Shown here: positions 1-8,236 of the stretch, one piece after another | How the letters are laid out: each line of letters opens with the position of its first letter | How positions within the stretch are numbered: the first letter of the stretch is position 1 | Source of the DNA: JAQBGV01 sp032128395 | Lineage (GTDB): Bacteria > Planctomycetota > UBA8108 > UBA1146 | Direction of reading: 5' to 3' | Length of the DNA stretch: 15,505 bases | Assembly: GCA_032128395.1 (NCBI GenBank) | Contig: JAQBGV010000101.1 | Span: 1 to 15,505, forward strand | Notes under the pieces: generated by a model | Database searches by the model: none | What the model saw: only the letters and a program-made list of their open reading frames with translations | What the model was told of the DNA's origin: nothing | Translations under genes and position numbers: made by a program

Positions 1-1
1 C

Positions 2-877
2 CCGACCCCCGGTGAGACCGAAGCGCTGCCTCTCCTCCCGCTCACCATCCACGACCTGCCCCGAGACCGCGATCCGATCTATTGGCGGAGCGATTGGCAA
101 AAGGCATCCATCGAGGCGAAGGAGCGCAACGTCCCGATCTACCTCGTGGTGATGCGCGACGGGGACGCGCTCTGCGATATGACGCGCGAGAGTCTCTGGA
201 CGAATCGCGAGTACCGAGGCGTCGTCGACGACGAGTGCGTGCCGGTCATCGTGATCCTCCCCCCCGACGGCGATGGCCGACCCCACTCGGAGATCCCCGC
301 GGATCCGGAGGGAGGGAGTTCCCCCCGCTGCTCGGTCGTCCCGACCCTGCGCTGCGCGCAGCACGACGATCTCACCGGGCGGATCCCGCTCGAGTGGCGC
401 GGCGCGACCGGGATGCTGCCGGAGCGACGGTTGCTCGACGCCGAGGGCAGCGAGCTCGTCGGGCCCGAGGCGCTCCCCCCGGGGATGGGGACACCGCACC
501 TCACCATCGCCGCAAGGAAGGCGCGAGAGTCCCTTGGGGAGCGGCGTGCGACTCGGATTCAGTACCGCTTCGCCCTCGTCCGGCTCGCTCGGATCAGGGA
601 GGGGCTCGAGTTGTCGGAGTACCAGGGACCCAGCCTCGACCTGAATTCCGCGAAGCGCGACTTCGACTCTCTCCCCGCGACTCTCGTCGCCCACTTCGCG
701 CACGCCGAGGGAGAGCTGCGGGCAAGGGCACTGAAATATCTCTCCCGCGGAGACGCCATCGCGGAGACCGAGCCGGCTGCGGCACGCCGGATCTACAAGC
801 GTGTCTACGATGAGTTCCCGGGGATGCCGGAGGCGTTGGAAGCGCTCGGGAAGTATCAGAAGATCGGCAAGCAGTAG
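2..877 (+). CDS. Thioredoxin-fold-like protein, 5'-truncated by window edge
   Basis: The frame is open from the first full codon at position 2, so the true start lies outside the window; 291 codons plus a TAG stop are visible. Visible residues 27-85 look like a thioredoxin_7/DUF255-type segment: a YW..DW..A...AK start, the hydrophobic strand VPIYLVVM, a single Cys (visible residue 58, LCDM) where redox members have CxxC, then a W.N.E helix and a VPVIVI strand. The rest has no recognised domain; the last ~120 residues are charged and probably helical, with a TPR-like stretch (AAARRIYKRVYDEFPGMPEALEALG) broken here as AAARRIYKRV then YDEFPGMPEALEALG. With one Cys it is probably not a classical dithiol oxidoreductase. 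It converges on the suf operon, ending 15 bp from sufT. A secretion signal cannot be judged. The fold assignment is inference from pattern. Confidence 0.6.
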   Translation, partial: PTPGETEALPLLPLTIHDLPRDRDPIYWRSDWQKASIEAKERNVPIYLVVMRDGDALCDMTRESLWTNREYRGVVDDECVPVIVILPPDGDGRPHSEIPADPEGGSSPRCSVVPTLRCAQHDDLTGRIPLEWRGATGMLPERRLLDAEGSELVGPEALPPGMGTPHLTIAARKARESLGERRATRIQYRFALVRLARIREGLELSEYQGPSLDLNSAKRDFDSLPATLVAHFAHAEGELRARALKYLSRGDAIAETEPAAARRIYKRVYDEFPGMPEALEALGKYQKIGKQ

Positions 878-902
878 CTCTTGCCTTGAGTTCTAGAAGA
901 GC
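877..902. terminator. Small hairpin between convergent gene ends
   Basis: GCTCTT (877-882) pairs with AAGAGC (897-902) around a 14-nt loop, between the stop of the thioredoxin-like gene (877) and the sufT stop (893). The loop also holds the palindrome TTCTAGAA (891-898). The stem is short and has no T tract on either strand, so a terminator role is only a positional guess. Confidence 0.2.
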
Positions 903-1324
903 CCCAACTGCAGGCGCGCCCCTTCGGACATCTTCTCCGGACCCCACGGCGGGTCCCACACCACCGACACCAGGGCCGTGGTGATTCCCGCGACGGCGGC
1001 GACCGTCTGCTCGACTTCGCCGGGGAGCGTGCCCGCGACCGGGCAGTTCGGCGAGGTCAGGGTCATGTCGATGTCCGCGTGGCCGCTCTCGTTGATCTCG
1101 ACCCGGTAGATCAGGCCGAGTTGATAGATGTCGACCGGAATCTCCGGGTCGTAGCAGGTCTGCATCGCGGCGATCACGGCGGCGCGTAGCCCCGGGTCGC
1201 GGCCGATGACGATCCCATCCTCGGAGGCTCCGCCATCGGCGGGGCCACTCCCCGTGGGCTCACTCTCCGGGGGGCCGTTCCCGGTCGTGCTGCCGTCCAA
1301 GTCGCTGGGCGCGGAATCCATCAT
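893..1324 (-). CDS. sufT: SufT-type DUF59 (MIP18-like) Fe-S assembly protein
   Basis: DUF59/MIP18-family protein of 143 aa, the usual last gene of SUF operons with SufU; SufT is known to help Fe-S protein maturation. The core starts near residue 45. It shows YDPEIPVDIYQLGLIY (residues 58-73, the family's DPE.P..I..LGLIY signature), T.T.P.CPVAGTLP (residues ~90-101, with conserved Cys94) and VWDPPW (122-127). Residues 1-37 are a Ser/Gly/Pro/acid-rich extension, probably disordered. The start is one of two adjacent ATGs (1324 or 1321), with GGAG at a suitable distance upstream. It lies 4 bp after the sufU stop, so translation is probably coupled. PaaD is a relative, but the SUF context makes SufT the better call. 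Confidence 0.88.
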   Translation of the reverse strand: MMDSAPSDLDGSTTGNGPPESEPTGSGPADGGASEDGIVIGRDPGLRAAVIAAMQTCYDPEIPVDIYQLGLIYRVEINESGHADIDMTLTSPNCPVAGTLPGEVEQTVAAVAGITTALVSVVWDPPWGPEKMSEGARLQLGLF

Positions 1325-1328
1325 CGAT

Positions 1329-1781
1329 TCACTCCGTCGTCACAGGACCCTCGCGGTCCTGCGTTTCCTCGAGGGCGGCGCGGAAAGTGTGCCAGGCGAG
1401 AGTCGCGCACTTCACACGCGCCGGGAATTCGCACACTCCGCCGAAGACGACCAACTTGCCGAGTTCACCAGAGTCGCCCGGCTTCCCGGTCACGAGGTCG
1501 TGGAAGCGGGTGAAGATCACCTCGGCCTCCGCTCTCGTCCTCCCCTTCAGCAGGTCGGTCAGGATCGACGCGCTCGCGGTCGAGATCGCGCAGCCGGTCC
1601 CCACGAAGCTCACGTCGGTGATCAGGTCGCCTTCGACCGAGACGTACACCGTCACTTCATCGCCGCAGAGCGGGTTGTACCCGTCGGCCCGGTGCTCGGT
1701 CCCCTCGATCGCCCGCAGGTTTCGCGGGCGGCGGGAGTGCTCGAGGATCATCTCCTGATAGAGGTCGCGCAATTCGTTCAT
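1329..1781 (-). CDS. sufU: SufU sulfur-transfer/scaffold-like protein
   Basis: IscU/SufU-family protein, 150 aa. The metal and sulfur ligands are present: Cys39 and Asp41 (NPLCGD), Cys64 (GTGCAIS) and Cys125 (RVKCATLAW). It carries the SufU-type insert between Cys64 and Cys125, and no HSCA-binding LPPVK motif is seen. In studied SufU proteins these residues bind zinc and accept persulfide sulfur from SufS, passing it to SufBCD. Its ATG overlaps the sufS stop by 4 bp (ATGA), which indicates coupled translation with its partner. No sufE is present in the operon, consistent with SufU being the sulfur acceptor. An IscU scaffold is the alternative, but length, insert and neighbours favour SufU. 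Confidence 0.93.
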   Translation of the reverse strand: MNELRDLYQEMILEHSRRPRNLRAIEGTEHRADGYNPLCGDEVTVYVSVEGDLITDVSFVGTGCAISTASASILTDLLKGRTRAEAEVIFTRFHDLVTGKPGDSGELGKLVVFGGVCEFPARVKCATLAWHTFRAALEETQDREGPVTTE

Positions 1782-3010
1782 TCGCCGAAGAACTCCCTCA
1801 CCTGCTCGAGTCCCGCGATCAGGGCGTCGACGTCCTGTCGGGTGTTGTAGACCGCGAAAGAGGCGCGCGCGGTGGAACTCAACCCGAAGCGGGTCATCAC
1901 CGGTTGCGCGCAGTGATGGCCGACCCGCACCGCCACTCCCTCGCGATCGAGGATCGTCCCGATGTCGTGCGCATGGATCCCGTCGAGCACGAAGCTGATC
2001 ACACCGGCGCGCTCGCGCGGCTCGCCGATCAGCCGCAGGCCGCGGATCTCCCGCAGCTGGCCCAGGGCGTATTCGATGAGATCATCCTCGTGGGCGCGCA
2101 TCGCCTCGATCCCCGTCCGCTCGACGAATTCGATCGCCGCCGCGAGGCCGATCCCCGCCGCGATGTCGGGGGTGCCCGCCTCGAATTTCCAGGGGACGTC
2201 GTTGTAGACGATTTTTTCGAAGGAAACGCTCTTGATCATCTCCCCGCCCCCCTGGAAGGGCGGCATCGCCTCGAGGATCAAGCGGCGGCCGTAGAGCACT
2301 CCGGCGCCGGTCGGACCGTAGACCTTGTGCCCCGAGAAGACGAGGAAGTCACAACCGAGCTCCTGCACATCGATCCGCTGGTGCGGCACTGACTGCGCCG
2401 CGTCGAGCAGCACCGGCACCCCGCGCGCGTGGGAGAGATCGATGATGCGCCGCACATCGTTCACCGTGCCGAGGGCGTTCGAGACGTGCACCACCGCGAC
2501 CAAGCGCGTGCGATCGGTGATCAGCTCCGGGATCCGGTCGTACTCGAGTTCACCGCTGTCGGTGATCGGGATCACCCGCAGCTTCGCGCCCTTTTCCTCG
2601 CAGATCATCTGCCAGGGGACGATGTTCGCATGGTGCTCCATCTGGGTGATCAGGATCTCGTCCCCCGCGCTGAGGTATCGTCCCCCCCAGCTCCGGGCGA
2701 CCAGGTTGATCCCCTCGGTCGCTCCGCGGACGAAGACGATCTCGCGCGAATCGGCGGCGTTGAGGAAGGCGCGCACCCTCTCGCGGGCGGCTTCGAAGCG
2801 CGCCGTCGCGCGCTCCGATAGAGCATGGAGACCGCGGTGGATGTTGGCGTAGTCGCGTCGGTAGAAATCGCTCATCGCGTCGATGACCGAGTTCGGCTTC
2901 TGGCTGCTCGCGGCGGTGTCGAGATAGACCAGGGGCTTCCCGTGGACCAACTGATCGAGCACCGGGAATTCCCGGCGCATCGCAGTCGAGTCGATCGGAC
3001 CCACGGCCAT
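1778..3010 (-). CDS. sufS: SufS cysteine desulfurase (group II)
   Basis: PLP-dependent enzyme that converts L-cysteine to L-alanine and leaves a persulfide on the enzyme for transfer to SufU. The protein is 410 aa from the start chosen here. Visible features, numbered from that start: YLDTAASSQKP near the N-terminus, EHHAN (~125-129), the PLP-ring Asp in LLDAAQS (~203), the PLP lysine in FSGHKVYGPTG (~229), and the persulfide cysteine in RVGHHCAQP (~367), the group II form of the active-site loop. I chose the ATG at 3010 because AAGGTGA lies 7 nt upstream (3018-3024). An in-frame ATG at 3040 would add 10 residues that contain this site. The gene lies 51 bp after sufD and overlaps sufU by 4 bp. 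Confidence 0.95.
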   Translation of the reverse strand: MAVGPIDSTAMRREFPVLDQLVHGKPLVYLDTAASSQKPNSVIDAMSDFYRRDYANIHRGLHALSERATARFEAARERVRAFLNAADSREIVFVRGATEGINLVARSWGGRYLSAGDEILITQMEHHANIVPWQMICEEKGAKLRVIPITDSGELEYDRIPELITDRTRLVAVVHVSNALGTVNDVRRIIDLSHARGVPVLLDAAQSVPHQRIDVQELGCDFLVFSGHKVYGPTGAGVLYGRRLILEAMPPFQGGGEMIKSVSFEKIVYNDVPWKFEAGTPDIAAGIGLAAAIEFVERTGIEAMRAHEDDLIEYALGQLREIRGLRLIGEPRERAGVISFVLDGIHAHDIGTILDREGVAVRVGHHCAQPVMTRFGLSSTARASFAVYNTRQDVDALIAGLEQVREFFGE

Positions 3011-3017
3011 CGTCTGC

Positions 3018-3024
3018 TCACCTT
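3018..3024 (-). promoter_or_regulatory. Ribosome-binding site deciding the sufS start
   Basis: On the minus strand AAGGTGA, a strong match to the anti-Shine-Dalgarno complement, sits 7 nt before the ATG at 3010. The competing ATG at 3040 has only AAGGGA about 11-12 nt upstream. The shorter product also begins like other SufS proteins. Confidence 0.6.
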
Positions 3025-3061
3025 CCCGCGAGAATGCCATCGATTCTGCGTCCCTTCTGGA

Positions 3062-4372
3062 CTACACGCCGAGCGACGCCGCGAGTCTCGCTCCGAGGTC
3101 TTCCCGAAGGGCATCGCCCCGGACCTCGGCGAGAACTTCGCTGGCGAAGGCGCGGACGAGCATCCGCCGCGCCGCTTCGAGGTCGATCCCCCGCGTGCGG
3201 ACGTAGTAGAGCGTATCCTCGTCGAGCTCCCCCACCGTCGCTCCGTGGGTGCAGCGGACGTCGTCGGCGTGAATCTCGAGACGAGGTCGGGTGTCCGCCT
3301 CCGCGTCGCGCGACAGCAGGAGTGAGTTCGAATTCTGCTTGGCGTCGGTCTTCTGCGCGTCTGGGTAGACGTGGATCTTCCCGGTGAAGACCCCCCGCGA
3401 GTGTCCGTCGAGAATCCCGCGGTAGAGCTCCCAACTGCGGCAGTTCGGTTTCGCGTGGCGCAGGAGGGTGTGGTTGTCGACCACACGCCGCCCGTCGAGG
3501 TGGTAGAGGCCGTAGAGCATGCACTCCGCGTTCTCACCGTCGAGAAGACACTCGATCTCGTTCCGAACGAGCGCTCCGCCGAAACCGACGAACATGTCGT
3601 GACACCGGCTGTCCCGTTCCTGGCGCACCGTCAGGGAGCCGACGTGATGCGCGCGGTCGTCCTCCTGGCAGATGTTCACCCGCCCGAAGTGAGCGCCCGC
3701 TCCGATGTCGACGTCGGTGACGACGTTGGTCAGCGTCTCGCCGGGGCCGCGGTACTCTTCGACGACCGCGACCCGAGCTCCGGCCTCGAGCACGATACGG
3801 TGCCGAAGGTGGCATCCCCCCGCGCCGCCGACCCCGCCGAGGCAGAGAACGTGCACGGGACGATCGAGAACCGCGCCCGCCGCCGCGTGCAGGTGGAGTC
3901 CATCGACGAACCAGGCGGTATTCAGCGCCCGGAAGGGGTGGACTCCGTCCGGCGTCATCGCGAGGGCACTCTCGAGACCATCGGCGCCGCGAGCGAGCGC
4001 GGCCGAGAGTGGTTCGACGGTGATCCCCTCGGGGAGGTCGCCCACATCGCTCAGATCATCACGGAAGGTCCCATCGACGAAGACGAGGCGGGGGCCGTCG
4101 AAGGGATCGGGAGTCCCCGGGGCGTACAGCGTGACATCGACCGCGGCACTCGCCGCGGGATGCGCCGCGCGGTACGGTCCTTCCGCGATCTCCCGGACGC
4201 TGGTATAGCGCCACTCCTCGTCCTTGCGCGTCGGGAATCCCGCCGCCGCGAACTGACCGACCGCGCGCGTTCGGATCGCGGCGAGCCAGTCCGGAGTGCT
4301 CCCGGCGATCGCCGCGACACGGGCCCGCGTCGCCTCGACCCAGGGCTCGAGAACCGCGCTGGTCTCCGCCAT
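3062..4372 (-). CDS. sufD: SufD, scaffold subunit of SufBCD
   Basis: SufD is the SufB paralogue that pairs with SufB and the ATPase SufC to assemble Fe-S clusters in the cytosol. The 436-aa protein has the family's N-terminal helical part with TRKDEEWRYTS (48-58), a middle beta-helix, and a strongly conserved C-terminal part: VDNHTLLRHAKPNCRSWELY (298-317), GVFTGKIHVY (327-336), AQKTDAKQNSNSLLLS (339-354) and CTHGATVG (374-381). His376 there matches the functional His360 of E. coli SufD. The frame stays open to 4636, but that extra part is Arg-rich and overlaps sufC. The ATG at 4372 shares one base with the sufC stop (TGATG) and starts at the expected family position. Confidence 0.94.
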   Translation of the reverse strand: MAETSAVLEPWVEATRARVAAIAGSTPDWLAAIRTRAVGQFAAAGFPTRKDEEWRYTSVREIAEGPYRAAHPAASAAVDVTLYAPGTPDPFDGPRLVFVDGTFRDDLSDVGDLPEGITVEPLSAALARGADGLESALAMTPDGVHPFRALNTAWFVDGLHLHAAAGAVLDRPVHVLCLGGVGGAGGCHLRHRIVLEAGARVAVVEEYRGPGETLTNVVTDVDIGAGAHFGRVNICQEDDRAHHVGSLTVRQERDSRCHDMFVGFGGALVRNEIECLLDGENAECMLYGLYHLDGRRVVDNHTLLRHAKPNCRSWELYRGILDGHSRGVFTGKIHVYPDAQKTDAKQNSNSLLLSRDAEADTRPRLEIHADDVRCTHGATVGELDEDTLYYVRTRGIDLEAARRMLVRAFASEVLAEVRGDALREDLGARLAASLGV

Positions 4373-5133
4373 CACTGCGCTCCCGCCGAGCCGGCGGTCT
4401 CGAGGAACGCGTACCCGTCCTTCTCGAGCGTGCGGGCGAGCTCTTGATCGCCGGAGCGCACGATCTGACCCTTCGAGAGCACGTGGACGAAGTCGGGAAC
4501 GATGTGATCGAGGAGGCGCTGGTAGTGCGTGACGACGATGATCGCGCGTTCCGGCGAGCGGAGGTGGTTCACCCCCTCGGCGACGGTGCGCAGCGCGTCG
4601 ATGTCGAGCCCCGAGTCGGTCTCGTCGAGGATGCACAGCTTCGGTTCGAGCACGGCCATCTGCAGGATCTCGTTCCGCTTCTTCTCGCCGCCGGAGAAAC
4701 CGTCGTTCACCGCGCGTTGGAGCAGCTTCTCATCCATGCCGACGAGGCTCATCCGCTCGCGCACCAGCTTGAGGAAGTCGACCGCATCGACCTCCGGCTC
4801 GCCGCGGTACCGCCGAATCGCATTCAGCGCGGTGCGGAGGAAGTACGCGTTCGAGATCCCGGGGATCGCCACCGGGTACTGGAAGGCGAGGAAGATCCCC
4901 TCGCAGGCGCGCTCATCGGTGGAGAGCTCGAGCAGATCGCGCCCCTCGTAGAGCACCGACCCGCCGGTGACTTCGTAGTCTGCGCGCCCCGCGAGAACGT
5001 GCGCGAGGGTGCTCTTCCCGGAACCGTTCGGCCCCATGATCGCGTGAACCTCGCCGGCCTTCACCGAGAGGTTGATGCCGCGGAGGATCTCGGTCTCCTC
5101 GACGCGTGCGGTCAGATTCTTGATTTCGAGCAT
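4372..5133 (-). CDS. sufC: SufC, ATPase of SufBCD
   Basis: Cytosolic ABC-type ATPase that drives conformational changes in SufBCD during cluster assembly. In the 253-aa product the motifs are: Walker A GPNGSGKST (34-42), Q-loop FQYP (Q85), signature FSGGEKKR (146-153), Walker B CILDE (167-171), D-loop SGLDIDA and the switch histidine VTHYQR (H203). Length and motifs are typical of SufC, and no membrane segment is present. The ATG at 5133 begins with the family-typical MLEIKNL and lies one base after the sufB stop. A GTG at 5145 would add four residues and overlap sufB, but has GGAAGG only 2 nt upstream, too close. The stop shares one base with the sufD start. Confidence 0.95.
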   Translation of the reverse strand: MLEIKNLTARVEETEILRGINLSVKAGEVHAIMGPNGSGKSTLAHVLAGRADYEVTGGSVLYEGRDLLELSTDERACEGIFLAFQYPVAIPGISNAYFLRTALNAIRRYRGEPEVDAVDFLKLVRERMSLVGMDEKLLQRAVNDGFSGGEKKRNEILQMAVLEPKLCILDETDSGLDIDALRTVAEGVNHLRSPERAIIVVTHYQRLLDHIVPDFVHVLSKGQIVRSGDQELARTLEKDGYAFLETAGSAGAQ

Positions 5134-5134
5134 G

Positions 5135-6575
<1,441 letters not shown>

Positions 6576-6583
<8 letters not shown>

Positions 6584-7088
6584 GGGGGGCCTCCTCTATC
6601 GCACGCATCATCTCAACTGGGGTGGCCTCGACGGCCCGGGCGGCGACCGCGCCCTGGACGGTCTTCGTCGTCAGGAACTCGAGCGGGCGGGTCATCCGCT
6701 CGAGGGTGATCCCCTCGAGCGCACCATGCACCGCGTCGTTGATCAGCTGCCAGTTCGATCGCACGGGGCACCAGGGTTCCTTGTCACACTCGCAGGGGGA
6801 GCTCTCGACGCAATCGGTGATCGCGATCGGGCCCTCGATCGCCTCGATGATCTCGGTGACGCGGATCGCCGAGGCGCCCCGGGAGAGGCGGTAGCCCCCC
6901 TTGACCCCGCGCTGCGAGACGAGCAAGCCGCCGCGCACCAGCAACTTGAGGATCTTGCTGACCGTCGGGAGCGGCACCTCGGTCTCGATGGAGAGGTCGC
7001 GCGCATTGTGGATCCGCCCCGGCGACTCCTGCGCGAACCGGGTCAGGATCACCACCGCGTAGTCGGTCTGTCGGGTGATCTTCAGCAT
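6576..7088 (-). CDS. Rrf2-family regulator of the suf operon
   Basis: Rrf2/IscR-type transcription factor, 170 aa from the start used here, resembling the SUF-linked regulators that begin MLKITRQTDYA. An N-terminal winged helix-turn-helix is visible: SIETEVPLPTVSKILKLLVRGGLL (33-56), given here as SIETEVPLPTVSKIL then KLLVRGGLL, and wing SQRGVKGGYRLSR (58-70). A cysteine group C93-x5-C99-x-C101-x5-C107 lies where IscR ligates a [2Fe-2S] cluster, so cluster-dependent sensing is likely. It is the first gene of the suf operon and probably autoregulates it. An ATG at 7154 is in frame, but the predicted transcript starts only ~11 nt before it and no ribosome-binding site precedes it. The ATG at 7088 has AGGAAG upstream (11-nt spacer, slightly long) and gives the family-typical N-terminus. 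Confidence 0.9.
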
Positions 7089-7147
7089 CGGGTGCTCGAC
7101 TTCCTGCGTGGGCTCGACGCCCTGCGCTTGCTCGACATTCGAAAAGG

Positions 7148-7163
7148 GGACCATTCTGGTACC
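7148..7163. promoter_or_regulatory. Imperfect dyad just downstream of the suf promoter, possible operator
   Basis: GGACCA-TTC-TGGTACC is an inverted repeat (ACCA/TGGT perfect around TTC, then GG/CC with one bulged base). It starts at the predicted transcription start of the suf operon. If rrf2 starts at 7088 this lies in the 5' leader, where a repressor could bind. I cannot match it to a known Rrf2, IscR or SufR box. Confidence 0.25.
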
Positions 7164-7171
7164 GTTTAGAG

Positions 7172-7200
7172 ATTCTCGGCGCGTGGAGGGAGGGTGTCAA
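7172..7200 (-). promoter_or_regulatory. Sigma70-like promoter of the rrf2-suf operon
   Basis: On the minus strand a perfect -35 box TTGACA (7195-7200) is followed by a 17-nt spacer and GAGAAT (7172-7177, 4 of 6 to TATAAT). The predicted transcription start is near 7165. It directly precedes rrf2. GAGA-A-TCTC (7169-7177) makes a small perfect dyad on the -10 box, a position suited to repression. The promoter is seen in sequence; activity is inferred. Confidence 0.6.
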
Positions 7201-7284
7201 CCCGGGAAACGGCGATTCTCGACCGGATTCCGTGGCCCCAAGGGGAAATGCTCCCTACACTCCATGTCCCGAGCGTGGTCCCCC

Positions 7285-7290
7285 AAGGAG
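7285..7290 (+). promoter_or_regulatory. Ribosome-binding site for ctaB
   Basis: AAGGAG lies 4 nt before a GTG at 7295 that is in the ctaB frame. The spacing is short but the match is good. An earlier in-frame GTG at 7232 would add a Pro-rich 21-residue stretch not expected in this family, and has no comparable site. Confidence 0.45.
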
Positions 7291-7294
7291 CCCT

Positions 7295-8236
7295 GTGCGC
7301 CCTGAACCAACTCCCGCCAATCCTCCGCTCGAGATCGCGTCCGAGACGCGGACGGGGGCGGTGTCGCTCACCCGCGACCTCTGGGACATGGCGAAGCCGC
7401 GGCTGACCGCGCTCGTGGTGATGACCACCGGGGTCGGCTACTGGCTCGGGTTTCCCGCCGCGCGGAGTTTCGAATTGCGACCGTTCTTCGCGACTCTCTT
7501 CGGGACCGCGCTGGTCGCGGCGTCGGCGAGCGTCCTGAACCAGTGGCGGGAGCGCGAGTACGACCGATGGATGGTGCGGACCGCCGACCGCCCGCTCGCG
7601 ACGGGGCGACTCGGAGGAGCGGCGGCGGGAGCCTACGCGCTCCTCGCCGGATTCGGCGGCCTCTCTCTCCTCTGCATCGAATCGCGTCACATCGCCGCGG
7701 GTCTCGCGCTCGCGACCCTCGTCCTGTACGTCCTCGTTTACACGCCTCTCAAGCGCATGCACTCCTTGAACACGATCGCGGGGGCGGTCCCCGGGGCGAT
7801 CCCGCCCTTGATCGGGTGGGCGGCGGCGACCGGTGGTCTCACGACCGCCGCGTGGAGTCTCGCCCTGGTGGTTTTCCTCTGGCAGGTACCCCACTTCCTC
7901 GCGATCGCGTTCCTCTACAAGGACGACTATGCGCGGGCGGGTTTCCGCATGCTCCCGACCGAGGACCCCGGTGCCGTCCGCACTGGACGGATCGCGCTGA
8001 TCTACGCGGTGGCACTGCTGCCGGCGGGGATCTTCCCCGCGATGGTCGGACTCGGCGGCCCGGTCTTCGCGGCGGGCGCTGCCGCCCTCGGCGTGTGGTT
8101 CATCTCCCGAGCGTCGCGCTTCGAGCGCGAGCGGACCCGAGAACGGGCGCGCGGGCTCTTCTTCGGCAGCCTCATCTACCTCCCGACCCTCCTCTTGCTC
8201 CTCTGCCTCGACCCGACCACCGCGGTCTCCCGGTGA
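7295..8236 (+). CDS. ctaB: Protoheme IX farnesyltransferase (heme O synthase)
   Basis: Integral membrane UbiA-family prenyltransferase (CtaB/CyoE/COX10) that joins farnesyl diphosphate to heme b to give heme O, the precursor of heme A for aa3-type oxidases. The product is 313 aa. It opens with AKPRLTALVVMTTGVGYW (33-50). The first prenyl-diphosphate motif is N82-QWRE-REYD-RWM-VRTADRPL; its first acidic residue is Glu86 rather than the more usual Asp. Further motifs are YTPLKRMHSLNTIAGAVPGA (149-168) and WQVPHFLAIAFLYKDDYARA (196-215). Several hydrophobic spans fit the family's eight to nine helices. It is divergent from rrf2-suf, and its TGA overlaps the next gene's GTG by 4 bp. Heme A synthase (CtaA) is not in the window. 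The start could instead be GTG 7232 or ATG 7388. Confidence 0.93.
   Translation: MRPEPTPANPPLEIASETRTGAVSLTRDLWDMAKPRLTALVVMTTGVGYWLGFPAARSFELRPFFATLFGTALVAASASVLNQWREREYDRWMVRTADRPLATGRLGGAAAGAYALLAGFGGLSLLCIESRHIAAGLALATLVLYVLVYTPLKRMHSLNTIAGAVPGAIPPLIGWAAATGGLTTAAWSLALVVFLWQVPHFLAIAFLYKDDYARAGFRMLPTEDPGAVRTGRIALIYAVALLPAGIFPAMVGLGGPVFAAGAAALGVWFISRASRFERERTRERARGLFFGSLIYLPTLLLLLCLDPTTAVSR

Noticed and set aside
1204..4447. Several long plus-strand open frames opposite sufT, sufU, sufS and sufD
   Set aside because: All lie over recognisable minus-strand genes and show antisense-type composition.
4373..4636. 88-residue N-terminal extension of SufD
   Set aside because: It is Arg-rich, overlaps the sufC coding region and has no family likeness; ATG 4372 overlaps the sufC stop by one base.
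7543..8232. Open frame upstream of the DUF3179 gene suggesting a 587-aa fusion protein
   Set aside because: Its residues are Arg/Pro-rich and lie fully over ctaB in another frame. The DUF3179 likeness begins only after GTG 8233, which overlaps the ctaB stop in the usual operon manner.
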